A stretch of 64,000 bases of DNA from Acidobacteriota bacterium (GTDB lineage Bacteria; Acidobacteriota; Blastocatellia; Chloracidobacteriales; Chloracidobacteriaceae): the NCBI GenBank assembly GCA_016208495.1, contig JACQXX010000104.1:22664-86663 (forward strand), read 5' to 3'. The stretch's first letter is position 1. The number at the start of each line of letters is the position of its first letter. A program made the position numbers and the translations under genes. Shown here piece by piece: positions 24,388 through 33,034 of this stretch. The notes below the pieces were generated by a model. It saw nothing but the letters and a program-made list of their open reading frames with translations, was not told the DNA's origin and made no database searches.

Positions 24388-25071
24388 TCAGTTTCTGGGT
24401 TCAAAACCACCTGGATAACGGGTAAGGCACGCCGCAATCTCAGCCCAGCGTTGATACGGTCGGAATCCAAGCCCCTCTTTTGTCAATGTTTCGGCCAGCC
24501 AGCCACGGGCAAACCGCAGATTGGCGGGAACACATTTTGCCGGTGATAGATCAGGTGGTCCATTGCCAGCAAATGCCACAATGTCATAGCGAGCAAGCGC
24601 ATCTTGAACAACAGCCGTTTTATCAATCCCATCAGCGGTGGAGAGAAAGGGCGAATCCGTCGGAAGCTCAAGCACGAGCCCCCGCCCTGGTTCAAAAAAG
24701 CCGGGATTGGCATGCACTGTCAGCGATACTCCGGCTCGATCCAATAAATACTTGATGTACCAGAGACATCCGGCTGAGGCAACAACAATGTCCCACCCGG
24801 CCTGTCGAAGCTGGGCAACCGCTTCAGCCAGATCGGGGTCAGGCTTCATGGCACAGGCAATCTCGTGGAGTCGGGCTTCGTCGCAGGTAATGTGTGCGAA
24901 AAAACCACGCATGGCTTCAAAGTGAGTAATCTGGCCGGCAAAATATTGCTCCCAGTAGTTCGGTGTATCGCTACTCACGCAGGCCGGATAGATCAGTTCA
25001 TAAAAGTCATGGTCAGTGATGGTTCCGTCAAAATCAGTTACCAGGACACGACTGGGTTGAGGATAGGGCAT
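24388..25071 (-). CDS. HAD-superfamily phosphatase (MtnX/SerB-like)
   Basis: 227-residue HAD phosphatase. Motif I is VLVTDFDGTITDHDFYELI near residue 10-28 with the nucleophile DxDGT; motif II Ser/Thr is in IVVASAGCLWYIKYLL near 97-112; motif III Lys lies in DGIDKTAVV near 152; and motif IV acidic residues in VAFAGNGPPDLSPAK near 172-186. The small cap with TPNYWEQYF fits the MtnX-like (2-hydroxy-3-keto-5-methylthiopentenyl-1-phosphate) group, although such proteins also act on other phosphates; no methionine-salvage genes are near. It is cytoplasmic and monocistronic; a perfect hairpin lies upstream, around 25175. Confidence 0.8.
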   Translation of the reverse strand: MPYPQPSRVLVTDFDGTITDHDFYELIYPACVSSDTPNYWEQYFAGQITHFEAMRGFFAHITCDEARLHEIACAMKPDPDLAEAVAQLRQAGWDIVVASAGCLWYIKYLLDRAGVSLTVHANPGFFEPGRGLVLELPTDSPFLSTADGIDKTAVVQDALARYDIVAFAGNGPPDLSPAKCVPANLRFARGWLAETLTKEGLGFRPYQRWAEIAACLTRYPGGFEPRN

Positions 25072-25161
25072 AAGGGTTCAGGGTTCAGGGTCATGATTGA
25101 TTTCAATGAAAACTGTCTTCAAGCTGTTGATGAATGAAACTTGATTCCCACAACACAAAAG

Positions 25162-25188
25162 TGGGCGAACATTCCCTCTGTTCGCCCA
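25162..25188 (-). terminator. Perfect 10-bp hairpin
   Basis: TGGGCGAACA (25162-25171) pairs with TGTTCGCCCA (25179-25188) over a 7-base loop. It lies between two minus-strand genes, downstream of the 25373-25888 gene and upstream of the HAD gene. On the minus strand it is followed by CTTTTGTGTTGTG, a weak U-run, so it is a plausible terminator for the upstream gene. Confidence 0.55.
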
Positions 25189-25237
25189 AGCATACTGCCT
25201 GTTTTTTGGTGAAGAGTGCCTTGAGACTACTTTGAAA

Positions 25238-25372
25238 GTCGGGCTGAAGAAGTCGGGCTGAAGAAGACGGGTTGCAGAATTGGTTTTATTTCATCCCTCA
25301 TCCCTTCGATTGCCCCGAGCTGGCGAGTCTTTCTGCCCCAAGCTCTCAGCCCTGGATTTTTCAGCCCCGGTT
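25238..25372. repeat. GGCTGAAGAA-arm inverted element
   Basis: Left arm of GGGCTGAAGAAGTCGGGCTG words (25240-25277), core TGGTTTTATTTCATCCCTCA (25280-25299), and a looser right arm CTCAGCCCTGG..TTCAGCCCCGG (25345-25370). The same core occurs in the copy at 25919-26080. Confidence 0.8.
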
Positions 25373-25888
25373 TTACGTCGTCGGGATTGGCCGATTCATT
25401 TGCTTGTAAATCGCTTCAATCTGGCCTTTGTTTTCTTCAGCTTCCTTGTTGGTTGGGTCGAGTGCCAGCACTTCACGATACATCTTCAATGCTGCCCGAT
25501 ATTTGACCCTGGCTGGCAATGGGCTCTTAAACATTAATTCGTTGCCATACTCCAGTTTGGCTTTTACCAACTCGGCTTTGAGTTTGGCATCACCGGGTTT
25601 GGCTTCATACTGTTTTTCCAGTTTCTGGATACTGTCCGGCATGGGAGGAAGCTCGGGCAGGGGTTCGTTGGCCTGCGCCGAAGGTGCTGACGTCGCGGGT
25701 TGGCCAGATTGTGGTTGTGAACCATATCCGCCAGAAGCTGGTTGTGGCGGCGCCGAAGCACCGGAAACTGGTTTGGGGGCTTCGGCACAAGCTCCAACAA
25801 GGAGCACCCCAGCCAGCAGACCAGTGGCAAGACCGGTTTTGAGAATCGTTTCTTTGGTGGATGAATTTCGTGGTGTAACAAATAACAT
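25373..25888 (-). CDS. Hypothetical lipoprotein with TPR-like helices
   Basis: 171 residues. A signal peptide with lipobox (LLAGVLLVGAC) follows a basic start; residues 30-75 are Pro/Ser/Gln/Ala-rich and disordered; the C-terminal ~90 residues are helical with a tetratricopeptide-like pattern (AELVKAKLEYGNELMFK and VKYRAALKMYREVLALDPTNKEAEENKGQI). Such proteins usually act as periplasmic or surface adaptors. The alternative start a few codons downstream at TTG does not change the signal. It lies between two GGCTGAAG-type repeat elements and upstream (on the minus strand) of no obvious operon partner. Confidence 0.7.
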   Translation of the reverse strand: MLFVTPRNSSTKETILKTGLATGLLAGVLLVGACAEAPKPVSGASAPPQPASGGYGSQPQSGQPATSAPSAQANEPLPELPPMPDSIQKLEKQYEAKPGDAKLKAELVKAKLEYGNELMFKSPLPARVKYRAALKMYREVLALDPTNKEAEENKGQIEAIYKQMNRPIPTT

Positions 25889-25918
25889 ACTGCTTCAAAA
25901 TTCCTTTGATAAATGATG

Positions 25919-26080
25919 TGGGGCTGAAGACAGCGGGCTAAGGGTTGAGGGCTGAGGGCTGAAGACATTGGGTTGAAGAACTGGTTTTATTTCATCCCTC
26001 ATCCTTCATCCTTCATCCCTCATCCCTTCGGTTGCCCTCAGCCCTGTTTTTTTCAGCCCGATGTCTTCAGCCCTCAGTTC
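25919..26080. repeat. GGCTGAAGAC-arm inverted element
   Basis: Left arm 25920-25979 (GGGCTGAAGACAGCGGGCTA words), core TGGTTTTATTTCATCCCTCA (25983-26002) with CATCCTT words, right arm 26035-26077 (CCCTCAGCCCTG, TTCAGCCCGATGTCTTCAGC). Arms are clearly inverted. The right arm abuts the stop codon of the DUF4388/DnaJ gene. Confidence 0.85.
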
Positions 26081-28200
26081 TAAGATTTAAACAGTTTATT
26101 CAGGAAGCCGCCTTCATTCTTGTTCGATCTAATCTGATCGAGTCCGCGAATGGCGGTTTGTTGAGTTGAGTCAAGTTTGAGGGCTTCTTCAAATTCACGT
26201 TCGGCCTGCTTTGGCATGCCTGCCCGCATGTACAACTGGCCTAAACTTGCCCGACAGACGGCATTAAACGGGTCGAGTTCAACTGCTTTGCGCAAAATGG
26301 GTTCGGCTTCTTTTAATGTCTTTTGCTGGGTGGACAAACAATTTCCAAGCAACAGGTAATACCGCCCCTGGCTTGGTTCAAGCCGAATCGCCTCCCGCAT
26401 CAAGTGAGCCGCGACCACATATTCTTTGGAAATGTACCGGTTCCGGGCTTCCAGGTACATATTTTCCGCCCGTTGCGCGCGTTGCGTCGAAGTTTCTTCT
26501 GTCGGCTTGACTGCCGCTGGTGGCGAGTAGGGAGTATCAACTAAAGCACCGACTCCGCCTGGGGTTGCCAACGGCGGAACCGCCGGGTTTTCAGGTGTGT
26601 GGTTGCGCAGCGATTCATAACAGGTGGTGATGCGCGAGAAAATTTGCTCGATATCTTGCAGAACTTCTCGCGACAGCGTTCGATGACGATCTGGATGAAA
26701 CTCTTTGGCAAACCGATGGTAGGCATCCCGAATGTCGTCCCGCGTGGATTGACGTGTAACCCCAAGCGCCTCATAGGGATCATTGCTTTTCAAACGCTCT
26801 CTCAACTTATTGAGCATTTCAACGACGGCGCCTTCATTGGCGGCTGGAGCCGCCGGCTTCGGCACTGGTGAACTCACCGGCGTTTCTACTGGGCGAGACT
26901 CGGCCCTTGGAGGAGCGCTCTCAAAAGACGGCAATGGCGTCAAAACCGGTGGAGTTGGAATGGACGCTGGTGGTCTTGGCAACGTCGCCGATACCGCCGC
27001 TGGTGGCGACACAAACGGTGACGACGCTTGCTGGCCAGATGGTGGTACTAAAAATTGCGGCAACGGGGCTGAAGCCTGGGGTGGCGGGAGCGGTGCCGAG
27101 TACTGAGGCATGGGAGGCGGAGGTGGTAATGGCGCTGACTTGGACGACGTCGGCGTTTTGAGCATTTCGTAACAACTCGTGATGCGAGTAAATAGAAATT
27201 CCACTTCCTGGCGAACCTCGCGCGGCGCGCCCTGGAACCGATCCGGATGCAGATCTTTGGCCAGCCGATAGTAGGCATCCCGAAGTTCATCCTGGGTCGA
27301 ATGCCACGTGACTCCCAAAATGATATAGGGATCATTGGTCACCAGGCGATCCCGCAACTTCGCAATCTGTTCCAGAACGGCAGGATCATTGCTGGCGCTG
27401 GGTGCTTCGGCTTCGGTAACGACTGGCTGCGCCTGGGCTGCCTGGGCATAGAGCGATTTGGGGATTGAAATTCGACCGGTTTTCTTATTGATTTTGGGGG
27501 CTCCAAGACGTTCCAACACCCCAGATGAGAGCAACCCATAGGTGGCCCGCAAGACAGCATCGGGTGGCGCCCCAGCCACGAGCAAAAGCTGCAGCACGTT
27601 CATGGGCTCTTTGACGGCATCAATAATCTGACGCTCAATTGGTTTGAGCGAAAGCGTTTGTAACCGTAACAACGGACTGGTACTTGGCCCAATTAACCGG
27701 TTTAAATCGCCAAGTCCGCGCTGAACCAACTGAAAGTCTTTGATTCGCCGGACGCCCTCCAAAATAATGCTGGCGGTTGACAAATCAAGCCGTAAATCAG
27801 CCGGGACAACATTGTCTTGAGGTGTAAATTCATAGGTGCCCGCCGGCCACTCAAACACGGAATAGACAATGTCCAGGATTTGAAATGTGACATTCATCAG
27901 TAAGTCACGATCTGAGAGAATGCCCAACTCAACCAGTATTTGACCAAAGCGTTTCCCAGGACGCATCACAGCCGAAGCTCGATCAAAATCGGCCTGAGAA
28001 AGCGTTCCATGGCGCATCATGGTCTCGCCGATGCGATCTTCCTTGGCATCGCTTGAAGCAAAAATGATGGCGCCAAGCTCAAAATAAATAGCCTTTTGCC
28101 GCCCACGATAACTGAGTTTCAGTTCTCCACTCTCGCGGTTGACATATAGCCGGCGCAGCACATCCGGGAGACAATCTTGTGCTAACTCACCTGTACTCAT
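26080..28200 (-). CDS. DUF4388 / double J-domain / TPR protein
   Basis: 706 residues in an uncommon layout. Residues ~1-130: DUF4388/PATAN-type domain (GELKLSYRGRQKAIYFELG, then RIGETMMRHGTLSQADFD and FGQILVELGILS). Residues 290-347: J domain with HPD at 318-320. Residues 351-450: Pro/Ser/Ala-rich linker. Residues 474-531: a second J domain with HPD at 502-504. Residues ~577-690: three TPR units (EAEPILRKAVELDPFNAV, QAEREFEEALKLDSTQQT). Both HPD motifs are intact, so it should stimulate an Hsp70 (DnaK). DUF4388 proteins are linked with gliding and signalling in myxobacteria; the role here is inferred only. Cytoplasmic; no grpE or dnaK nearby. Confidence 0.85.
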   Translation of the reverse strand: MSTGELAQDCLPDVLRRLYVNRESGELKLSYRGRQKAIYFELGAIIFASSDAKEDRIGETMMRHGTLSQADFDRASAVMRPGKRFGQILVELGILSDRDLLMNVTFQILDIVYSVFEWPAGTYEFTPQDNVVPADLRLDLSTASIILEGVRRIKDFQLVQRGLGDLNRLIGPSTSPLLRLQTLSLKPIERQIIDAVKEPMNVLQLLLVAGAPPDAVLRATYGLLSSGVLERLGAPKINKKTGRISIPKSLYAQAAQAQPVVTEAEAPSASNDPAVLEQIAKLRDRLVTNDPYIILGVTWHSTQDELRDAYYRLAKDLHPDRFQGAPREVRQEVEFLFTRITSCYEMLKTPTSSKSAPLPPPPPMPQYSAPLPPPQASAPLPQFLVPPSGQQASSPFVSPPAAVSATLPRPPASIPTPPVLTPLPSFESAPPRAESRPVETPVSSPVPKPAAPAANEGAVVEMLNKLRERLKSNDPYEALGVTRQSTRDDIRDAYHRFAKEFHPDRHRTLSREVLQDIEQIFSRITTCYESLRNHTPENPAVPPLATPGGVGALVDTPYSPPAAVKPTEETSTQRAQRAENMYLEARNRYISKEYVVAAHLMREAIRLEPSQGRYYLLLGNCLSTQQKTLKEAEPILRKAVELDPFNAVCRASLGQLYMRAGMPKQAEREFEEALKLDSTQQTAIRGLDQIRSNKNEGGFLNKLFKS

Positions 28201-28605
28201 TTGGGTATATTCCTCTCCACTCTAAAAGTCTTTGCGCTCAGTAACTTAAAAACAACTGACCTGCCCCCGCTGCAAGTCAGATACATCCCCAGACCTTCGC
28301 TTCTGGTCAGAGATGGTTGTCCCAAAGACTGAATGAACACTCAGGATTGAAGGCACCATTCATGGTGATGCACAACCCTCTGCCGGTGAAAACAACTGAG
28401 TGGCAACCAGTCACTGGAACGGCACGATGGGTTTATATTGAAAGAGTGACGACTGAGGCAATTGAAGTGATCTGCAAGAGAGTCTGACGAGAAAGATAGC
28501 AGGAACTGGACAGGGAAAAAAGGACCAACTGCTGACTTTTTTCACCAGGAGTCCTCCCTTTCGAAATTCATTTCCTTCACGGGTAACTCCTTCGATCTAA
28601 AAGCG
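28201..28605. other. Intergenic stretch without recognisable gene
   Basis: About 400 bp between two minus-strand genes. No sizeable reading frame, tRNA-like fold or tandem-word repeat was seen. It should contain the promoter of the DUF4388/DnaJ gene on the minus strand, but no clear -35/-10 pair could be picked out. Confidence 0.5.
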
Positions 28606-28641
28606 AAACAGCCGTCTGGAACCGGGTTCCAGCGGCTGTTT
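28606..28641 (-). terminator. Intrinsic terminator of the 281-residue gene
   Basis: AAACAGCCG (28606-28614) pairs with CGGCTGTTT (28633-28641), with an inner CTGGAACC/GGTTCCAG stem, making an almost complete 17-bp hairpin 25 bp beyond the stop of the minus-strand gene. On that strand it is followed by CGCTTTTAG. Confidence 0.8.
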
Positions 28642-28666
28642 GAGGTAAGATCACCCAAGGCATGGC

Positions 28667-29512
28667 TCATTGATGAACCCGCATCTGGGGTTGTGGGCGG
28701 GCCGGGCTGTTATTGATGTTTTCAATCGTATTGAGCGTGGTCATAATCGGGTTGGTTTCTTCAAGAATCTGCTTGGTGGTTTCGATATTGGCCAGCAGGG
28801 TTTCAAAGGTCGAATCCAGGGTGGTGATGCTTTCCATCGTGTTCATGGTGACCACCTGATCGTTGACCAGTGAGAAGAAATTTTCGATTGATTTTAGTTG
28901 TTCTTCAACATGCCTGACGCTTCGCTCAATATCATCAAAGGTGGCCAGGCGACGATTGAGCAATTCCAGATTTTTTTCCATCAGCATCCGGGTTGGACCA
29001 TCGGCCCGGGCCATATCGCGCTGGGTTTGCATAATCTGGTTCAGAATGGATTGTCGGTTGACGGAACGCAGGTGATATTTGCGGCGACGATACATGTCCA
29101 GAAAATCCACAAACGATTCCCACATCGAATCGAGGCAGTTAATTGAGAGGGGGATTTCCTTGAGACCAGTGAATTTTTTGTAGTTGTCGTAAATCTTTGA
29201 TTTCATCCAGCGGAGGTATTCAACCGCTTCACGTTCGCGTGGATCAAACGACTTGATGCGTTCTTCACGTTCCCGGCGCCGCAACTCCAAATTGCGGTGG
29301 GCTTCGCGTCGTTCGACCAGTCGGCGGTAGAAATTGCTGGTTGGCACCAACGCCAGATATGCGACCTCGGCTGAAAGACCCGCCGCCAGTGGCAGCCAGC
29401 TTTCCCCTTGTGAAGCGGCGGTAAAGGCCGCCGCTGCGGCAAAACCCACCATGGCCCAGATATTTAAAGGCTCAGTTACGGCTTCTTTTAAATAATGCAT
29501 TTTTGAAATCAT
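28667..29512 (-). CDS. Hypothetical membrane-anchored coiled-coil protein
   Basis: 281 residues with two close hydrophobic segments at the N-terminus (IWAMVGFAAAAAFTAASQG and WLPLAAGLSAEVAYLALVP, residues ~18-60), then a long charged helical region (RRLVERREAHRNLELRRRER) and further amphipathic helices to the end (LEKNLELLNRRLATFDDIE-like, MTTLNTIENINNSPARP). No known catalytic motif. Layout suggests a membrane-bound cytoplasmic coiled-coil protein, for instance a scaffold or signalling adaptor. Repeated TTLDST/NTIENI-like heptads near the C-terminus support coiled-coil oligomers. Followed by a good terminator, so probably monocistronic. Such proteins occur widely in acidobacteria, as I recall, without assigned function. 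Confidence 0.75.
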   Translation of the reverse strand: MISKMHYLKEAVTEPLNIWAMVGFAAAAAFTAASQGESWLPLAAGLSAEVAYLALVPTSNFYRRLVERREAHRNLELRRREREERIKSFDPREREAVEYLRWMKSKIYDNYKKFTGLKEIPLSINCLDSMWESFVDFLDMYRRRKYHLRSVNRQSILNQIMQTQRDMARADGPTRMLMEKNLELLNRRLATFDDIERSVRHVEEQLKSIENFFSLVNDQVVTMNTMESITTLDSTFETLLANIETTKQILEETNPIMTTLNTIENINNSPARPQPQMRVHQ

Positions 29513-29965
29513 AGCCCAACGCCAGCCGTACGGGGTGAGACAACTTACAATGTTAAGTTATCTGATACGTGATCAAGACTTTTTCGAAATTGAACGGCAA
29601 GTGTTAATCTAACGCACCCTCTGATGAACGACAAGGGCCGAGACCCTGAAAAATCAGTCCAATTTCAAACAAACACCCCCCTACTTGTGTTCCAGCGCCG
29701 GGAATCCTCCTTTGGATGGTTGGTCAGGTGGCTTGTACAGCCTTGAAAATCAGCCGCGCTCTACGCGTAATGGCTTTTTCCGGTTGCAATTAACTCAGGT
29801 TTTCAACTGATGTGAATCAAGCGCCGCCGCCACTTGTCTTTTCTTTCGGAAACTATTTGACACCAGACCGCCTGGCAGCCAGTATGGGCACCAACTCCCC
29901 AGACGCTGAGTCGAGCACTTGTCCCCCACTGTAACGTCCATTCCTGCTTCGTGGAGTCGTCAACC
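29513..29965. other. Divergent intergenic region without recognisable gene
   Basis: About 450 bp between the divergent coiled-coil and flavoprotein genes. No tandem-word repeat, RNA gene or reading frame of note. Promoters for both genes are expected here but none stands out. Confidence 0.5.
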
Positions 29966-31378
29966 GTGAAAAAATATGACTTAATCGTGATCGGATCCGG
30001 ACCAGCAGGTGAAAAAGCTGCGGCCCGGGCAGCGTATTTCGGTTTTCAGGTCGCAGTAATTGAAAAAGCGCCCCGTGTTGGCGGAGCTGGTATTTTAACC
30101 GGCACCCTCCCGTCCAAAACACTCAAGGAAACCGCGCTCTATTTTTCCGGAAAACTTGATAAGGGTCTCTATGGTGTTGACCGCCAGTTCTCACGTGAAA
30201 CCTCAATCGGAGATTTCATGTTCCGCAAAGACTTTGTCACCACCAGTGAAAGCAACCAGATGCACAACAATTTGCTCCGGCATAAAATTGATGTGTATTT
30301 TGGTCTCGGTCAGTTTCACGATTCCAAGACGGTCGGGGTCCAGAAACCTGATGGCGACGAAGAAGTTCTCACGGCTGACTATATTCTGGTTTCGACTGGT
30401 TCATATCCGTATCATCCTCCAAACATTCCCTTTGACGGCAAGCGCGTACACGACTCAGACACGATTTTGAACCTGGACCGATTTCCCCACACGCTGGCTG
30501 TGATCGGGGCCGGAGTGATTGGTTGTGAATACGCCACCATTTTCTCAACCATTGGGACCAAGGTTTTCCTGGTCAACTCAACCGATGCGATTCTTCCGTT
30601 CCTGGACAAGGCAATTTCCCAGGCGCTGGTTGATAAAATGAACAAAGATGGGGTGGAAATCCTCTTCAACACCTCATTTGACCAGATTGAAGTTTCGGCT
30701 GATGAATCCCAACCCATCCGCATCCCGCTCAAATCAGGTCGCACGCTTGAGGTAGATATGTTCCTGTATGCGGCTGGCCGGTGCGGCAACATTCGCGGAC
30801 TCCACTGTGATCGAGCTGGAATTACCCTTGGCCCGCGTGAAACTATCCTGGTTGACACCGACTATCGAACCAATGTTCCCCATATTTTTGCGGTTGGGGA
30901 TGTGATCGGGTTTCCGGCGCTGGCCAGCATCAGCATGGACCAGGGCCGCATTGCCGTCAGCAATATGTTCAATGTCGGCGACGTCAAACAATTTGCCAAA
31001 GTCTACCCCTTTGCCATCTATACCGTCCCTGAAGTCTCAATGGTCGGACTCACCGAGGAAGCCGCCCAGAAAGAAGGGCTCGATTTCTGCACCGGACAGG
31101 CACGTTATGGCGATATGCCGCGCGGCAAGATTATGGGCACCGAAGACGGCTTGCTGAAAATCCTGTTCACTCGCGAAGACCTGATTGTCCGCGGGGTGCA
31201 TATTATGGGCAATATTGCCTCAGAACTTATTCACTATGGACTGACGCTGGTACAGGATCAAAAAACGCTCCATGACGTGATTGCAACCATCTTTAACTTC
31301 CCGACACTCCACGACTTATACAAATATGCCTGCTATGATGGGTTGGGAAATCTGGCTGGTCGCAAATTGAAGGATTAA
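29966..31378 (+). CDS. sthA: Soluble pyridine nucleotide transhydrogenase-like flavoprotein
   Basis: Class I flavin disulfide-reductase-fold protein of 470 residues. The FAD motif is YDLIVIGSGPAGEKAA near the N-terminus, the NAD(P) motif LAVIGAGVIGCEYATIFS near 180, and the second FAD motif NVPHIFAVGDVIGFPAL near 310. The redox cysteine pair is absent (GAGILTGTLPSKTLKE instead of GxxCxxxGCxPSK), as in SthA, which moves hydride between NADPH and NAD without a disulfide. The dimerisation domain is complete. GTG 29966 is preferred because GTGGAG lies 9 bases ahead; an in-frame GTG at 29951 overlaps that site. The enzyme would balance NADH and NADPH in the cytoplasm. Confidence 0.88.
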   Translation: MKKYDLIVIGSGPAGEKAAARAAYFGFQVAVIEKAPRVGGAGILTGTLPSKTLKETALYFSGKLDKGLYGVDRQFSRETSIGDFMFRKDFVTTSESNQMHNNLLRHKIDVYFGLGQFHDSKTVGVQKPDGDEEVLTADYILVSTGSYPYHPPNIPFDGKRVHDSDTILNLDRFPHTLAVIGAGVIGCEYATIFSTIGTKVFLVNSTDAILPFLDKAISQALVDKMNKDGVEILFNTSFDQIEVSADESQPIRIPLKSGRTLEVDMFLYAAGRCGNIRGLHCDRAGITLGPRETILVDTDYRTNVPHIFAVGDVIGFPALASISMDQGRIAVSNMFNVGDVKQFAKVYPFAIYTVPEVSMVGLTEEAAQKEGLDFCTGQARYGDMPRGKIMGTEDGLLKILFTREDLIVRGVHIMGNIASELIHYGLTLVQDQKTLHDVIATIFNFPTLHDLYKYACYDGLGNLAGRKLKD

Positions 31379-31394
31379 GTTTGGGTTCCGGGTC

Positions 31395-31560
31395 CTTTAA
31401 GGGATGAGGGATGAAGGATGAGGGATGAAAAAAATCACCCTGTCATCTTGTCAGAGTTCCGGGTTTTCGAAATTTATGTCCTTTTTGTCTCTTTTGTCTT
31501 TTTCCCAAACCCCAAACCCCAAACCCCAAACCCCGAACCCCGAACCCTGAACCCGAGATT
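31395..31560. repeat. GGATGAG words and GGGTTC-type element
   Basis: GGGATGAGGGATGAAGGATG words (31400-31428) precede a GGGTTC-type element: a short left arm GAGTTCCGGG (31449-31458), core TTTTCGAAATTTATGTCC with TTTTTGTC words (31459-31505), and a right arm of CCCAAACCCCGAACCCTGAACCC words (31506-31553). Its arms are unequal. It lies just before the RlmD-type gene and forms a false upstream extension of that reading frame. Confidence 0.85.
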
Positions 31561-31564
31561 TCCC

Positions 31565-32878
31565 ATGGCTTCCCGAAAACGCTTTCCACCGCGTCATACT
31601 AAAAAACAACCAGCATCGGCTGCCGGCTCAACCACCATACCTCAGTTGACCCGAATCGAACTCGTCACTATTGAAAAACTGATCTATGGCGGCGATGGAC
31701 TGGCCCGGCTGGCTGATGGACGAACCCTGTTTGTCCCTGGAGTAGTTGGCGGTGAGAAAGTCGAAGTCGAAATCACGGAATTGCGCCGCACATTTGCGCG
31801 AGGACGGCTCATTCGGGTCATTGAACCCTCTCCAGACCGCATCGAGCCCCTTTGCCCACACTATGGCCACTGCGGAGGATGTCATCTCCAGCATCTTTCA
31901 TATCCAGCACAAATCGCAGCCAAATCAGAATTTATTCGTGAAGCCCTTCAACGAATCGGCGGATTTTCCTGGCCGCAGCCAATCCCAATACAGACTGGCC
32001 CCGAATGGCATTACCGCAACCGGACCCAGTTCAAACTTCACTTCAACCCACACACCAAACAGTCCGAGGCTGGCTTTTTTGCCGCCCATTCCCACCGCAT
32101 TGAGCCGATCACCGAATGCCGTGTCCTGGATCCGTCGTTAAATCAGGCGTTACGACGTCTGACGAATCTTCCTTCGACTCATATCTCAGCAACGCCAGTC
32201 GTGACATTAGATCTGGCAACTGATGCAGTGGGGCAAGACCCACCCGAGTCACCTTCAATCTCAGCCTCATTGCCATTTGTCGGGCTCTCCACCAGACCCA
32301 TTGTGCGCCAGGTAGCCGGTTTTCAGTATCGGTTTGACACCGAATGTTTTTTTCAGGTCAATTCATTTTTGCTCGACACACTGGTGAAGGAAGTTCTTTC
32401 GAACCTCACTGATTCGTCTGGCACTGAGGCGATTGCCGTGGACCTGTATGCCGGGGTGGGTTTGCTGACGTTGCCGCTGGCTCACCAATTTCGAACTGTT
32501 TTCGCGGCTGAAGCAGCAGCGCATACAGCCCACTTTGCCGAAATCAACCTCGGTGCCAATCAGATTTCCAACGTGACTTTCCAGCGCCTATCAACTGAAG
32601 AATGGCTAATCGAACACCTTGATCTGGTTGATCAGGTGGCCTTTGCCGTGGTGGACCCACCCCGCGCCGGACTGAGCCCCGAAGTTGTAGACGGCTTGAT
32701 CAATCTGCGCCCGCACCGTCTGGTCTATGTTTCCTGTGATCCCTCCACTTTAGCCCGTGATGTGCGTCGGTTGCGCACGGGTGGATTTGTGGTCGAAACC
32801 ATCACGGGAATCGATTTTTTCCCCCAAACCTACCATATTGAAACCGTTGTCCAGATGCGCTGGGAAGGCTTCAACTAA
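31565..32878 (+). CDS. rlmD: 23S rRNA (uracil-C5)-methyltransferase, RlmD/RumA type
   Basis: 437 residues from the ATG at 31565; codons upstream are repeat-derived. An N-terminal TRAM RNA-binding domain (LVTIEKLIYGGDGLARLADG, residues ~25-85) is followed by a 4Fe-4S ligand set LCPHYGHCGGCHLQHLSY near 100-115. The SAM-binding core has AVDLYAGVGLLTLPLAHQF near 290, AVVDPPRAGLSPEVVD near 358, and the catalytic Cys in LVYVSCDPSTLARDV near 390. This matches the TrmA/RumA family, methylating U1939-like sites in 23S rRNA or U747; position cannot be decided from sequence. The extended Pro/Ser-rich segment around residues 210-240 is unusual but within frame. It precedes the dcw cluster. Confidence 0.87.
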   Translation: MASRKRFPPRHTKKQPASAAGSTTIPQLTRIELVTIEKLIYGGDGLARLADGRTLFVPGVVGGEKVEVEITELRRTFARGRLIRVIEPSPDRIEPLCPHYGHCGGCHLQHLSYPAQIAAKSEFIREALQRIGGFSWPQPIPIQTGPEWHYRNRTQFKLHFNPHTKQSEAGFFAAHSHRIEPITECRVLDPSLNQALRRLTNLPSTHISATPVVTLDLATDAVGQDPPESPSISASLPFVGLSTRPIVRQVAGFQYRFDTECFFQVNSFLLDTLVKEVLSNLTDSSGTEAIAVDLYAGVGLLTLPLAHQFRTVFAAEAAAHTAHFAEINLGANQISNVTFQRLSTEEWLIEHLDLVDQVAFAVVDPPRAGLSPEVVDGLINLRPHRLVYVSCDPSTLARDVRRLRTGGFVVETITGIDFFPQTYHIETVVQMRWEGFN

Positions 32879-32971
32879 AACTTCAAATAGAAATCCATAA
32901 AACTAACTAAATAAATAAGTTATCAAGATGAATTTAAACTGTATCTTGTGACTTTTTTCCAGCCTTTGCGC

Positions 32972-33001
32972 TTGACACAGTGTTTTTCAGTAACGTAATA
33001 T
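32972..33001 (+). promoter_or_regulatory. Sigma70-type promoter ahead of the dcw cluster
   Basis: TTGACA at 32972-32977, 18-bp spacer, TAATAT at 32996-33001: close to consensus in both boxes. Expected start near 33008. It would give a leader of about 280 nt to mraZ. It is followed at once by MraZ-box-like repeats, supporting a role in driving the division cluster. Confidence 0.65.
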
Positions 33002-33009
33002 TCGATTTG

Positions 33010-33034
33010 GTGGAAAAAAGTGGCCAAAAGTCGC
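33010..33034 (+). promoter_or_regulatory. MraZ-box-like triple repeat (alternatively a terminator hairpin)
   Basis: GTGGAAAAAA, GTGGCCAAAA and GTCGCTTTTT start at 33010, 33020 and 33030: three GTGG-type words at a 10-bp period just after the promoter. MraZ is known to repress its own promoter by binding such repeats. The same bases also form a hairpin with wobble pairs (33014-33024 with 33030-33040) followed by U residues, so termination of rlmD transcription is the alternative. Confidence 0.5.
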
